Assembly (NCBI GenBank): GCA_023389155.1
Contig: JAEWEV010000008.1
Span: 186,001 to 250,000 of the forward strand
DNA: 64,000 nt
Reading direction: 5' to 3'
Source of the DNA: Pseudomonadota bacterium
GTDB lineage: Bacteria; Pseudomonadota; Gammaproteobacteria; Burkholderiales; Burkholderiaceae_B
Both the position numbers and the translations under genes were made by a program. This document shows, one piece after another, positions 1 through 8,244 of the stretch. The notes beneath the pieces were generated by a model that was given only the letters and a program-made list of their open reading frames with translations, had not been told where the DNA came from and made no database searches. How positions within the stretch are numbered: position 1 is the first letter of the stretch; every line of letters begins with the position of its first letter.

Positions 1-488
1 ATCACTGTCAGTCCGGGAATTCGGGCCACCAGTTGTGCATTTTCTGCGGGCAGGACAAGAATGGATTGTGGATTCGATTTTGCTGCCGCAAGGGCAATCA
101 CCAGCGGCGCAGCGACCGGCACCAATGCCCCGGTCAGTGACAACTCCCCGGCAAACACCATTTTCGGCAACGATTGCCTGGCGATATTGTCGGGCAGGTG
201 AACCTGCCCGGAAGCCAGCAGTACCCCAAGTGCAATTGGCAAATCGAATCGACCAGACTCTTTCTGAATGTCCGCAGGGGCAAGATTGGCTGTCAGGCGA
301 CCAGCGGGAAAGGTATAGCCACTACTTAAAATGGCTGATCGTACCCGTTCCCTGCTCTCTCTGACTCCGGTGTCAGGCAGGCCGACAATCGTAAAACTCG
401 GCAGACCCGGAGCCAGATGTACTTCAACAAGAACTTCGGGTGCATGCATGCCGCAGAGCGCACGACTGGCCAATACTACTAAGGTCAT
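1..488 (-). CDS. comM: ComM/YifB-type Mg-chelatase-like AAA protein, N-terminal part
   Basis: The reading frame starts at an ATG preceded by AGGAG and runs off the left edge of the window, so only about 162 N-terminal residues are present. The translation begins MTLVVLASRALCGMHAPEV and contains the family hallmarks GLPDTGVRESRERVRSAI and NLAPADIQKESGRFDLPIAL, then FAGELSLTG. This is the ChlI-like N-terminal domain of the YifB/ComM family. The family is known as hexameric helicase-like ATPases that promote branch migration during natural transformation. The AAA core (Walker A and B) lies outside the window. ubiK is upstream on the same strand but 660 bp away, so co-transcription is uncertain. 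Confidence 0.9.
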   Translation of the reverse strand, partial: MTLVVLASRALCGMHAPEVLVEVHLAPGLPSFTIVGLPDTGVRESRERVRSAILSSGYTFPAGRLTANLAPADIQKESGRFDLPIALGVLLASGQVHLPDNIARQSLPKMVFAGELSLTGALVPVAAPLVIALAAAKSNPQSILVLPAENAQLVARIPGLTV

Positions 489-1150
489 CTGATTCTCCTG
501 ACTAATCCGGGAATTCTGCCATGCATCGCAATGTTGCCGGACTGGAACGGGAAAAAAAGATCTATGGTGGAAAAAATAAGCCTGGCACCTGGCTATGCAA
601 TCTTGCCACCCAGCTTCATGCACCGCAGGCTTACCTCCTTGCACCACGCACCTCGGTACCCCGTGTACTCTTAGACCCGGCACTCTGACGCGCTCAAGCC
701 CCTTCTCGCTGCCTCGCATCGGGCGCGATCAGCCAGACTTCATGTAACCGGAAGTAGTATTATCGCTTTGCGATAAGACCAGCGGGTACCAATGCAAATA
801 ACCGGCACAGAAAGGACTGTTCGCAGAAGGAATCCAACAACGTGGGGAATCAGGATTGATAAATGCAGAGGAATTAATACGCGCTGGGAATCAACAGCTG
901 AAGAGTTGAAAAGATAAAAGGTGTCTTGGAGGGAAGTCATGTCGCAATTTGCTGGCCCACGCGCCCTATACGAAGAGCGATTCACCTGAGCATGTGGCGG
1001 CATCGCAATCCCGGCTCGCCAGACCAATTGCTAGCGGATTCACCCACGACTCGAAGCCAAAAAACCTGGCGTCCCAGATCGGCAGGAAGCGCAAGGTCGA
1101 GAATCGTTCTGACTACCCAGCCTCGCCGCTTGCTACCCTGCCCTGCCCGT
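489..1150. other. 662-bp gap between ubiK and comM, no convincing gene
   Basis: Open frames here on either strand have no recognisable family and no good start. One 16-codon frame on the plus strand (939-989) does have a strong GGAGGG ribosome site, but it encodes nothing recognisable. There is no tRNA-like fold or clear terminator. The stretch may hold the comM promoter; nothing more can be supported. Confidence 0.5.
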
Positions 1151-1435
1151 TCAATCTGCTATCGGACCGGTATGCGTGTCTTCCTGTTGCGGTGCGACTA
1201 CGCCGGCTTTCTCTTCCAATGCCTTCACACGTGCCTCAAGTTCAAACAAGCGTTCGCGCAGCTTCGCAGCCAAGGCAACCTGTACATCGAATTCCTCACG
1301 TGTGACAAGGTCGAGCCGAGAAAACCCCTGAGCCATGAATGCTTTCACATTTTTTTCAATATCTGCCGCAGGACTATTTTTGATCAGCTCCTGAATGTTC
1401 TTCTGGAAATCTTCGAACAATTGATTGGATTTCAT
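1151..1435 (-). CDS. ubiK: Ubiquinone biosynthesis accessory factor UbiK (BMFP/YqiC family)
   Basis: A 94-residue protein starting MKSNQLFEDFQKNIQELI, with the family's Ser-Pro-Ala helix break (KNSPAADIEKNVKAFMAQGF), the conserved SRLDLVTREEFDVQ block and a C-terminal coiled coil (LRERLFELEARVKALEEK). UbiK forms a trimeric coiled coil and partners UbiJ in the soluble ubiquinone-synthesis complex. A longer frame extends 26 codons upstream, but the start chosen here has an AGGAA ribosome site and matches the family N-terminus. The tail after the coiled coil is polar and probably disordered. It sits on the same strand as comM. Confidence 0.88.
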   Translation of the reverse strand: MKSNQLFEDFQKNIQELIKNSPAADIEKNVKAFMAQGFSRLDLVTREEFDVQVALAAKLRERLFELEARVKALEEKAGVVAPQQEDTHTGPIAD

Positions 1436-1696
1436 GGTAGGGATTCCTGTTGAATATGGCGATCGCGCCGGTTCCTGTGTGTTCTTGATATTGTACACAT
1501 TTCCCGCCGGCACCCCTGTGTGTCTGCGCGGTGTTTAGTGCTAGATTCTTAATACAAAACTGCCGCGAACCCGACTTCTGCACAGCTGCGAACAGGCGTT
1601 ATGCCATCGCGCAACAGGTAGTGTACTGGCGAGTCCGCCTTTGACAGTCGCGCGATGACACAATCAACCGCCGCTGGCGGATTGATGATTTACGCC

Positions 1697-2515
1697 TTAT
1701 TGAGGTTTTGACTCTGAGCCGGCGTCTGCCGGCGTTTCAGGATTGCTTTCTGTTGGCGTAGCGGACGACGCATCGCTGGCCGGCTCCGAAGAAGACTCTG
1801 TCGCTGGCGCAGCAGATGAATCAGCAGGCGCTGCTGATGAGTCGGCGGCCGGTGTTGTCGAGGAATCGTTAGCAGGAGTCGCAGTCGAGTCGGCTGGTGC
1901 TGTGGTTGAATCAGCTGGTGTGGTCGTAGAATCTGCAGCAGGCTCAGGCGTCGTGCTCTCAGCTGGTGTGGATTCGGTTGCGCCGCTAGTACTTTCGCGA
2001 ATGGACTCACTGACCTCAGAGGCTTTCTCTTTTGCAGACTCCATGGCATCTTGTGCAGCTTCTTTTGCCGACTCTACGGCCTCACCGGCAGACTCCATAG
2101 CGGCATCAGCACTTTCACGAGCTTTCTCTGCCGCTTCGGAACCCGCCTGTTTGGCGGATTCAACAGCATTGCTCGTCGCTTCCTTAGCCGACTCCATGGC
2201 ACTGCTTGCCGCTTCACCGGCTTTGTCAGCTGCGTCACTTGTTGCGTCAGCAGCGTCGCTACCCGCTTCGTTTGCGGCATCAGATGCCTGCTCAGCTGCG
2301 GCTTTGGCCTCTTCAGCAGCTTTGTCAGCCGCGTCCTTAGCCTGATCAGCTGCGCTCGGCTCGGTGGAAGGTGTGGCTGGGGTCTGATCTGCCGATGGTT
2401 CTGTTGCAGCAGGTGCCTGCGTACTGTCGGCGGTATCTGAACTGTTATCGCAACCAGCAATAAATGCAGCAGCAGACAACATGGCGACGAGACTGAATCT
2501 GGATACGTTCTTCAA
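1697..2515 (-). CDS. Ala/Ser-rich repetitive lipoprotein (LEA-like)
   Basis: The start is a TTG preceded by GAGGTG; the first in-frame ATG would remove the basic N-region, so the TTG decides the start. Residues 1-21 form a signal peptide ending in the lipobox FIAGC, so Cys22 should be lipidated. Residues about 55-180 are an almost unbroken series of 11-residue-like segments rich in Ala, Lys, Glu and Asp (AADKAAEEAKAAAEQASDAA), the pattern of amphipathic LEA or apolipoprotein-like helices. Residues about 180-272 switch to Thr/Pro/Ser/Ala repeats (ADSTTTPADSTTAPADST), probably disordered and extended. The role is unknown; an envelope-anchored spacer or desiccation/osmotic protectant is a guess. 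It is divergent from glnK, with 351 bp between them. The third-position bias also leaves the opposite strand open, producing a false 200-codon frame. Confidence 0.8.
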   Translation of the reverse strand: MKNVSRFSLVAMLSAAAFIAGCDNSSDTADSTQAPAATEPSADQTPATPSTEPSAADQAKDAADKAAEEAKAAAEQASDAANEAGSDAADATSDAADKAGEAASSAMESAKEATSNAVESAKQAGSEAAEKARESADAAMESAGEAVESAKEAAQDAMESAKEKASEVSESIRESTSGATESTPAESTTPEPAADSTTTPADSTTAPADSTATPANDSSTTPAADSSAAPADSSAAPATESSSEPASDASSATPTESNPETPADAGSESKPQ

Positions 2516-2706
2516 GGCTTCACCTCATTTAGGTTGGAATTTGGAATAGGTTATCTGATTCTACTGTAATTTTGTTACCGATATCAGCTGAATAGTATCT
2601 GAACCCCATGCAGATATTCCTTTGTGTGACAACTCATGCACTAAGTAGAGGAATGGCAGCGCGTTTCGGGCACATATTCCCCTGGTTGATGCAATCGGCG
2701 ACAACA

Positions 2707-2764
2707 TGCACCAAAACATCGCATAGCCTCTGACGAGCGCCCCATCCATGCATCATTTGGGCGC
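2707..2764 (+). promoter_or_regulatory. Candidate NtrC enhancer sites upstream of glnK
   Basis: Two imperfect dyads resemble the NtrC consensus GCACCA-N3-TGGTGC: 2707-2723 (left half TGCACC intact, right half degenerate) and 2749-2764 (GCATCA-TTT-GGGCGC). Their centres are about 41 bp apart, close to four helical turns, and they lie roughly 55-115 bp upstream of the predicted transcription start. The position is right for enhancers of a sigma-54 promoter, but the match is only partial. Confidence 0.4.
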
Positions 2765-2793
2765 CTTATTGGCCTTCCACTCTCAGAAAAAAC

Positions 2794-2808
2794 TGGCATA
2801 ACAATTGC
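2794..2808 (+). promoter_or_regulatory. Sigma-54 promoter of glnK-amtB
   Basis: The sequence TGGCATAACAATTGC carries the GG (-24) and GC (-12) elements at the required spacing, one base off the TGGCAC-N5-TTGC consensus. The predicted transcription start is near 2820, about 45 bp before the glnK start codon. This implies RpoN plus an enhancer-binding protein, most likely NtrC, giving induction under nitrogen limitation. Confidence 0.85.
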
Positions 2809-2866
2809 TGATGGAAGGCCATGGACAACCTGTCCTAAAAGACAAAGTCAATTCTGGGAGAACAAT

Positions 2867-3205
2867 GTGAAGCTGATCACCGCCATTATCAAACCCTTCA
2901 AGCTGGATGAAGTTCGTGCCGGCCTGGCCGAAATCGGAATCCAGGGCCTGACAATTACCGAGGTCAAGGGATTCGGCCGGCAGAAAGGCCATACCGAACT
3001 GTATCGTGGCGCCGAATATGTCGTTGATTTTCTGCCGAAAATCAAACTTGAAACTGCCGTGGCCGACGAGCAGGTTGAACAGGCGATAGAAACCATCTGC
3101 CAGTCGGGCAGCACCGGCAAGATCGGTGACGGAAAAATTTTCGTGACAGATCTCGAACACGTCATCAGGATTCGCACCGGCGAAACCGGCAACGCGGCGC
3201 TTTAA
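2867..3205 (+). CDS. glnK: PII nitrogen regulatory protein GlnK
   Basis: A 112-residue PII protein: MKLITAIIKPFKLDEVRAGL at the N-terminus, a T-loop with Tyr51 (ELYRGAEYVVDF) as the uridylylation site, the B-loop TGKIGDGKIFV that binds ATP or ADP, and the C-terminal VIRIRTGETGNAAL. It senses 2-oxoglutarate, ATP and ADP, and its T-loop plugs AmtB. Translation starts at GTG with GGGAG six bases upstream; the overlapping ATG one register away is followed immediately by TGA and cannot be the start. amtB follows after 41 bp, the usual glnK-amtB operon. Uridylylation would need GlnD, which is not in the window. Confidence 0.95.
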   Translation: MKLITAIIKPFKLDEVRAGLAEIGIQGLTITEVKGFGRQKGHTELYRGAEYVVDFLPKIKLETAVADEQVEQAIETICQSGSTGKIGDGKIFVTDLEHVIRIRTGETGNAAL

Positions 3206-3246
3206 GCCCGTCGCTCCCATTTACCTGTATATAAAGGAAATAGAAA

Positions 3247-4473
3247 ATGCAAAGCGCCGATTTAGTCTGGGTAAGCGTGTCAACCATTCTCGTTCTGTTT
3301 ATGGTTGTTCCTGGTCTTGCCATGTTTTACGGTGGTCTGGTTCGCAGTAAGAACATACTTTCATTGATGAGCCAGGTCCTGATTACCTTCGCTCTCATCA
3401 CCATTCTTTGGTTTGTTTACGGCTACTCCCTGGCGTTCTCGGAAGGCAATGCCTTTTTTGGCGACCTGTCAAAAGCCTTCTTGTCGGGTGTTCTGGATCT
3501 GCCCACTGACAGCTACGCACTGTCTGGCACGATTCCTGAATTGACATTTGTTGCCTTCCAGGCCACCTTTGCCGGCATCACCTGCGCATTGATCGTCGGT
3601 GGATTTGCCGAGCGCATCAAGTTTTCAGCCGTGCTGATCTTTATGGCACTCTGGTTTACTTTTTCCTATGTGCCCATCGCTCATATGATTTGGGCAGATA
3701 ACGGTCTGCTTGCAGGCGAGGCTCTGGATTTTGCGGGCGGTACCGTGGTGCATATCAATGCCGGTGTCGCAGCGCTGGTTGCTGCCTATGTCGTCGGACC
3801 ACGTATCGGTTACGGTAAAGAAGCGATGCAGCCACATAACCTGCCAATGACCATGATTGGTGCCGCGATGCTGTGGGTAGGCTGGTTCGGATTTAACGGT
3901 GGCTCTTCCCTGGGCGCCAACAACCAGGCTGCACTGGCAATATTCAACACGCTTCTAGCCACCGCAGCTGCTGTTGTAATCTGGGTTTTGGCCGAGTGGA
4001 AATTCAAAGGGCGTCCATCCCTGCTGGGTGGTGCTTCAGGTGCGGTTGCCGGCCTGGTTGGTATCACTCCTGCTGCTGGTCTGGTCGGCCCAGGTGGCGC
4101 ACTGATTATCGGTCTGGTCACCAGCCTGTTCTGCGTATGGGGGGTAAATGGACTGAAACGCATACTCAAAGCGGATGATTCGCTAGATGTCTTCGGCGTG
4201 CATGGTATTGGCGGTATCGTCGGTGGTATTCTGACCGGCATCCTGAACGCAAAAGCCCTGGGCGGCCCTGGTCTTGAGTCTGCCAGCATGATTCCCGGAC
4301 AGCTGTTCAACCAGGTGGAAGGGATTGTCATCGCCATTATCTGGAGTGCCGTAGTGAGCTTTATTGCGCTGAAAATTGCCAGTCTGGTCACCGGTGGGCT
4401 GCGTGTAGACAAGGATGAAGAACGTCAAGGTCTGGATATCAGTTCCCATGGCGAACAAGCCTATCACAACTGA
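3247..4473 (+). CDS. amtB: Ammonium transporter AmtB
   Basis: A 408-residue Amt/Rh channel with eleven predicted membrane segments. Pore residues are recognisable: Phe108, Trp149 (HMIWADNG), Asp161, His169 (GGTVVHINAG) and the second pore histidine in VFGVHGIGGIVGG near residue 318. The signature WFGFNGGSSLGAN is present. It has no long cleavable signal sequence, unlike many proteobacterial homologues. The cytoplasmic C-terminus (KDEERQGLDISSHGEQAYHN) is the GlnK docking region. It conducts ammonia across the inner membrane when ammonium is scarce and is closed by deuridylylated GlnK, its operon partner. A strong terminator follows. Confidence 0.95.
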   Translation: MQSADLVWVSVSTILVLFMVVPGLAMFYGGLVRSKNILSLMSQVLITFALITILWFVYGYSLAFSEGNAFFGDLSKAFLSGVLDLPTDSYALSGTIPELTFVAFQATFAGITCALIVGGFAERIKFSAVLIFMALWFTFSYVPIAHMIWADNGLLAGEALDFAGGTVVHINAGVAALVAAYVVGPRIGYGKEAMQPHNLPMTMIGAAMLWVGWFGFNGGSSLGANNQAALAIFNTLLATAAAVVIWVLAEWKFKGRPSLLGGASGAVAGLVGITPAAGLVGPGGALIIGLVTSLFCVWGVNGLKRILKADDSLDVFGVHGIGGIVGGILTGILNAKALGGPGLESASMIPGQLFNQVEGIVIAIIWSAVVSFIALKIASLVTGGLRVDKDEERQGLDISSHGEQAYHN

Positions 4474-4531
4474 TGGGCATAACAGCTCTGGCGCACGATC
4501 GCCATGTCGCCAGGGCCTGATAACCTGAATC

Positions 4532-4559
4532 AAAAAAGGACACTCGCGTGTCCTTTTTT
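4532..4559 (+). terminator. Rho-independent terminator after amtB (probably bidirectional)
   Basis: A perfect 12-bp stem AAAAAAGGACAC / GTGTCCTTTTTT around a TCGC loop, with A- and T-runs on both sides. It ends glnK-amtB and could also serve the convergent ptsI transcript. Confidence 0.92.
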
Positions 4560-4655
4560 GTCTGAATGGCATATATTACCCATTGAGTCTGACCTGTGTT
4601 GCGCTATGCCAGATTATAAAGTGGAGTTGTCTGGCGCGCGACATGACGCCACGCA

Positions 4656-6413
4656 TCAGATGCCCAGGCTGTTCAGATCAATGGATTCGGCGCGATTGAG
4701 TGCTGTTGCAATCTTTGTACGCAACGCGTTAGTGTGGGAAGTTCTAACCAGTTTTTTTACATCAAGCAATTGTTGAGGATGCATGGAAAATTCATTCAAT
4801 CCCAGGCCAAGGAGCAGTTTGGTGTATCGGGCATCGCCAGCCATCTCACCACAGATCGCTACGCTTTTGCCTACACGCTCGCCCGCCTGAATTGTCTGGG
4901 AGATCAATCTGAGTACCGCCGGATGCAAGGGATCGTAAAGATCGGAAACTTCGTTATCTACCCTGTCAATCGCCAGAGTGTACTGAATCAGATCGTTGGT
5001 ACCGATGGACACGAAATCCAGCGATTTCAGAAACGGTTCGATTGCAATGGCTATTGCCGGGATCTCAACCATCGCGCCAAGTTCAATATTGTCGCTATAT
5101 TCCCTGCCTGCGGCATCAAGCTCTTTTTTCGCAGACTCAATAGCTTGCCGGACTGCAAGCAGTTCATGCATATGCGAAAGCATCGGGATCAGGATCCTGA
5201 GTCGTCCATATACCGACGCCCGTAACAGGGCACGCAACTGGGTCGCAAATAGATCGGGTCGTGACAGGCAATAACGCACGGCTCGCAGACCCAGTGCCGG
5301 ATTGACTGCAACGGTGGCTTCGCCATCCAGAGTCTTGTCCGAGCCCAGATCGAGTGTACGAATTGTGACCGGTTTATCGGGCATGGCGCGCAGGACATGA
5401 GCATAAGCTTCGAATTGCTCTTCTTCAGTGGGCAGGATCTGCCGCCCCATGAACAGGAACTCACTGCGGAACAGGCCAATGCCGTCAGCGCCCATTTCCA
5501 GTGCCTGCGAGACCTCATGTGGCAACTCGATATTGGCTTCAAGACGGATCCGCTTTCCGTCGAGCGTAATTGCAGGTTCATCTTTGGACAGAATCAGTTC
5601 TGCCCGCTCCTGAATGAACGCTTCCTGTTTTTTCTGATAGAAATCCAGAATCTCGGCAGTCGGATTGACATACACCAGCCCCTTTTCTCCATCGACAATC
5701 AACATATCACGATCGTGAACAAGCGAGCGTACATTCCCCAGACCTACTACCGCAGGCACATTCATGCTGCGAGCCACGATGGCTGTGTGTGAGGTGGGGC
5801 CGCCCAGATCGGTCACGAACGCGGCGAACCTGCCGCCGCGCAGCTTGAGCATATCACTGGGAGAAATGTCGTGAGCCACGACGATCAGCGAGTTCACATC
5901 CATATCATTGGACATGTCCGGCAACATCAGTTCACCAGAGCCGGCCAGAATCCGGATGACGCGCTCTATGACCTGATGGATGTCGGCAACACGTTCGCGG
6001 ATGTAATCATCATCCATCACCGCAAACTGTTCAGCAAGAATCTGCCCCTGAGTGCTAAGCGCCCACTCTGCGTTGTACTGGCGAGTGGCAATCAGTTCCT
6101 TGGTTTGCGCCGCAAGTTCCGGATCGGATACTAGCAGGCTGTGAACCGTAAGCAAAGGCACCAGTTCCTTTGGCGCATCTGCCGGGAGGGTCTCGATGGT
6201 ATGCTGAAGCATGTCATGGACAATTTTGAGCGCATGATCCAGCCGGGCACATTCTGCCGGGACATCTTCTGCTGAAATACGATAATGGCTGACCTCGAGC
6301 GTGGCTGCGCCCATCACTACCGCGCGGCCAATGGCAAATCCTCGCACCACACCTTTGCCCTGCAAGGTAAAAACAGAATGCTGTCGTGCTGGTGTGTGTC
6401 TGTCGTTTGCCAT
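4656..6413 (-). CDS. ptsI: PTS enzyme I (phosphoenolpyruvate-protein phosphotransferase)
   Basis: About 585 residues. It has the phosphohistidine signature GGPTSHTAIVARSMNVPAVVG near residue 190, the PEP-binding barrel with FRSEFLFMGR, RTLDLGSDKT and IGTNDLIQYTLAIDR, and the catalytic Cys in VAICGEMAGD near residue 500. It transfers phosphate from PEP to HPr. The chosen ATG (MANDRHTPARQ) has AAGGGAAGAG upstream; an ATG nine codons further up lacks a good site. It is the third gene of EIIA-HPr-EI, all minus strand. No sugar-specific EIIB/EIIC is present, so the role is probably regulatory, as known for the incomplete PTS of many betaproteobacteria. Confidence 0.93.
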   Translation of the reverse strand: MANDRHTPARQHSVFTLQGKGVVRGFAIGRAVVMGAATLEVSHYRISAEDVPAECARLDHALKIVHDMLQHTIETLPADAPKELVPLLTVHSLLVSDPELAAQTKELIATRQYNAEWALSTQGQILAEQFAVMDDDYIRERVADIHQVIERVIRILAGSGELMLPDMSNDMDVNSLIVVAHDISPSDMLKLRGGRFAAFVTDLGGPTSHTAIVARSMNVPAVVGLGNVRSLVHDRDMLIVDGEKGLVYVNPTAEILDFYQKKQEAFIQERAELILSKDEPAITLDGKRIRLEANIELPHEVSQALEMGADGIGLFRSEFLFMGRQILPTEEEQFEAYAHVLRAMPDKPVTIRTLDLGSDKTLDGEATVAVNPALGLRAVRYCLSRPDLFATQLRALLRASVYGRLRILIPMLSHMHELLAVRQAIESAKKELDAAGREYSDNIELGAMVEIPAIAIAIEPFLKSLDFVSIGTNDLIQYTLAIDRVDNEVSDLYDPLHPAVLRLISQTIQAGERVGKSVAICGEMAGDARYTKLLLGLGLNEFSMHPQQLLDVKKLVRTSHTNALRTKIATALNRAESIDLNSLGI

Positions 6414-6518
6414 CGTAATATTGTCTCTTCCCTTGCGCATTCAGATGCGTATTATCTTTTCCGTTGTACGGGTTCTGCAGATTGAACAACTGGCTGTGGT
6501 TCCAGCCTGACTGCGGCC

Positions 6519-6788
6519 CTATTCAGGTTCGCCGAACTTATTTTCGAACAGTGCCTGTATCTGAACGAGCGCCTCATCTGCGTCGTCGCCTTCAGCCTCA
6601 AGGTGAACCGTAATTCCCTTGCCCGCTGCCAGCATCATGACGCCCATGATACTTTTTGCATTGACACGCTGAGAGGCGCGTGTGATAAAGATTTCGCTTT
6701 TGTACTTGCTGGCCAGCTGGGTAAGCTTGGCAGCGGCACGGGCATGCAGCCCTAATTTATTGCTAATTACGATATCAACTGAAGCCAT
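6519..6788 (-). CDS. ptsH: Phosphocarrier protein HPr
   Basis: An 89-residue HPr: MASVDIVISNKLGLHARAAA with the phosphorylation site His15 and the second regulatory site Ser46 (VNAKSIMGVM), which HPr kinase modifies in organisms that have it. An in-frame extension of 17 codons upstream lacks family similarity, so the internal start is used. It lies 25 bp after the EIIA gene and about 100 bp before ptsI. It carries phosphate between EI and the EIIA proteins. Confidence 0.94.
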   Translation of the reverse strand: MASVDIVISNKLGLHARAAAKLTQLASKYKSEIFITRASQRVNAKSIMGVMMLAAGKGITVHLEAEGDDADEALVQIQALFENKFGEPE

Positions 6789-6813
6789 ATGAGCGTGTTT
6801 ATTATAAATGTGG

Positions 6814-7227
6814 TTAATCGTTAGGAGCCAGATCGACACATTTCATGCCTTTCTTGCCCCCCTCAAAAATAGACTGGCATAACTGTTCCATTGGCTGATC
6901 ACGGTATCGAACCGCATTCAGCAACATACAGGCGTTGGTCCCGGATAGAATATGTGCTCTGACACCGGCATCCTGCAATTCTCGGACCACACGAGCACCA
7001 ATATTCGCAGGTGTTGCGCCGCCCAGATCCGAAAGGATCAGCACTTGCCTGTCGGCGCCCACCATGGATTTGAGCTGTGTGATCAGTTCCTCCGCCTTTA
7101 CCTCGGGGTCAACATCGGGCTCAATATCGAAAAAGACGTAATTGTCGATTTCGCCCAGAACATGCTGAGCACAATCGGACAATGCCGAAGCCAGTGGCTT
7201 GTGTGCTATAAGAGCGAGCGTGGTCAT
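6814..7227 (-). CDS. PTS EIIA component, mannose family
   Basis: A 137-residue protein beginning MTTLALIAHKPLASALSDCA; His9 aligns with the phosphorylated His of mannose-family EIIA domains. The LILSDLGGATPANIGARVV block is typical (usually DLxGGTP). It ends LAPND. There is no fused IIB domain and no IIC/IID partner nearby, which points to a signalling rather than a sugar-uptake role. It is followed by HPr and EI and preceded by gshB with a 10-bp gap. An upstream in-frame extension overlaps gshB and was not used. Confidence 0.88.
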   Translation of the reverse strand: MTTLALIAHKPLASALSDCAQHVLGEIDNYVFFDIEPDVDPEVKAEELITQLKSMVGADRQVLILSDLGGATPANIGARVVRELQDAGVRAHILSGTNACMLLNAVRYRDQPMEQLCQSIFEGGKKGMKCVDLAPND

Positions 7228-7237
7228 TTTTGTACCT

Positions 7238-8197
7238 TCAAGCTGCTGCAGCTTTCTCGAGCGCAGCGGCAAAATGGTCAGCGACGTCAAAGTCGGTCTG
7301 TTCTGTGATTTCAACAAAGCAGGTAGGACTGGTCACGTTGATTTCGGTGACATAATCACCAATCACGTCGAGTCCAACCAGCAACAATCCGCGTTCCCGC
7401 AAAATAGGACCAATGCGGCTGGCAATGGCAAGATCGTGCTCGGATAGCTTGCGGGCGACGCCTCGTCCGCCAGCAGCCAGATTGCCGCGGGTTTCTCCTG
7501 CCAGGGGGATTCGTGCCAGTGCGTAAGGCACCGGTACGCCATTTATCAACAGGATACGTTTATCGCCCTGTACGATTTCGGGAATATATTTCTGAGCCAT
7601 AATGGTTTGCGTCTGATCGATAGTCAGCGTTTCCAGAATGGCGTTGATATTGGGATCGGATTCAGTAATCCTGAAGATACCCGTACCGCCCATGCCATCC
7701 AGCGGCTTGACAATAATATCGCCGTGCAGCGCATGAAAGGCTTTAAGGCGAGACATTGAACTCGTAATAAGCGTCGGAGCAGTAAATTCAGAAAACTCGG
7801 TAATCGCCAGTTTTTCGGGATGATTACGTATGGCTTTGCCGGAATTGAATACTTTTGCACCCTGCTTTTCTGCTGCTTCAAGCAGATGGGTGGAGTACAG
7901 GTATTCCATGTCAAACGGCGGATCCTTACGCATGACCACGGCGTCGAAATGATTCACTTCTGTATCGGCCGGTTCGTCGTTCTGTGTCCACCACTCGTGG
8001 GCGTGCAAATCGGCGGCGAGATCCAGTTGTATCTGCTGTGCATGTACCTTTACACGACCCAGTTCGACATACAGATCGGACTGAAGGGCAACACTGATGA
8101 TATGGCCCCGTTTCTGAAGCGCGCGCATCATTGCAACCGATGTGTCCTTGTATGCCTTCAGCAAAGGCAACGGATCAATGATAAAAAGTACATGCAT
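7238..8197 (-). CDS. gshB: Glutathione synthetase
   Basis: A 319-residue ATP-grasp enzyme that joins gamma-glutamylcysteine and glycine. It starts MHVLFIIDPLPLLKAYKDTS, the standard GshB N-terminus, and has MRKDPPFDMEYLYSTHLLE, the glycine-rich ATP loop KPLDGMGGTGIFRI, and the C-terminal block INVTSPTCFVEI. gshA, often adjacent in relatives, is absent here. Instead infC lies 47 bp upstream, an unusual neighbour that suggests a rearrangement. The PTS genes follow at 10-bp spacing, so all are probably transcribed together. Confidence 0.95.
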   Translation of the reverse strand: MHVLFIIDPLPLLKAYKDTSVAMMRALQKRGHIISVALQSDLYVELGRVKVHAQQIQLDLAADLHAHEWWTQNDEPADTEVNHFDAVVMRKDPPFDMEYLYSTHLLEAAEKQGAKVFNSGKAIRNHPEKLAITEFSEFTAPTLITSSMSRLKAFHALHGDIIVKPLDGMGGTGIFRITESDPNINAILETLTIDQTQTIMAQKYIPEIVQGDKRILLINGVPVPYALARIPLAGETRGNLAAGGRGVARKLSEHDLAIASRIGPILRERGLLLVGLDVIGDYVTEINVTSPTCFVEITEQTDFDVADHFAAALEKAAAA

Positions 8198-8244
8198 CTA
8201 GTTTACATCCCACGTTGACAACGGAAGTGCCTGGCAGTCCGTGT

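Noticed and set aside
939..989. 16-codon frame with a strong GGAGGG ribosome site
   Set aside because: Too short to support without conservation, and no downstream gene in range whose leader it could be.
740..1027. 95-codon minus-strand frame in the comM-ubiK gap
   Set aside because: No family pattern and no ribosome site; the composition is mixed and unlike neighbouring proteins.
1660..1690. Stem near ATCAACCGCC/GGCGGATTGAT after the Ala-rich lipoprotein gene
   Set aside because: The stem has a bulge and no T-run on the minus strand, so it is not called as a terminator.
1743..2345. 200-codon open frame on the plus strand opposite the Ala/Ser-rich lipoprotein
   Set aside because: It is a shadow of a low-complexity gene with strong third-position bias. 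It has no ribosome site, and its composition simply mirrors the opposite strand.
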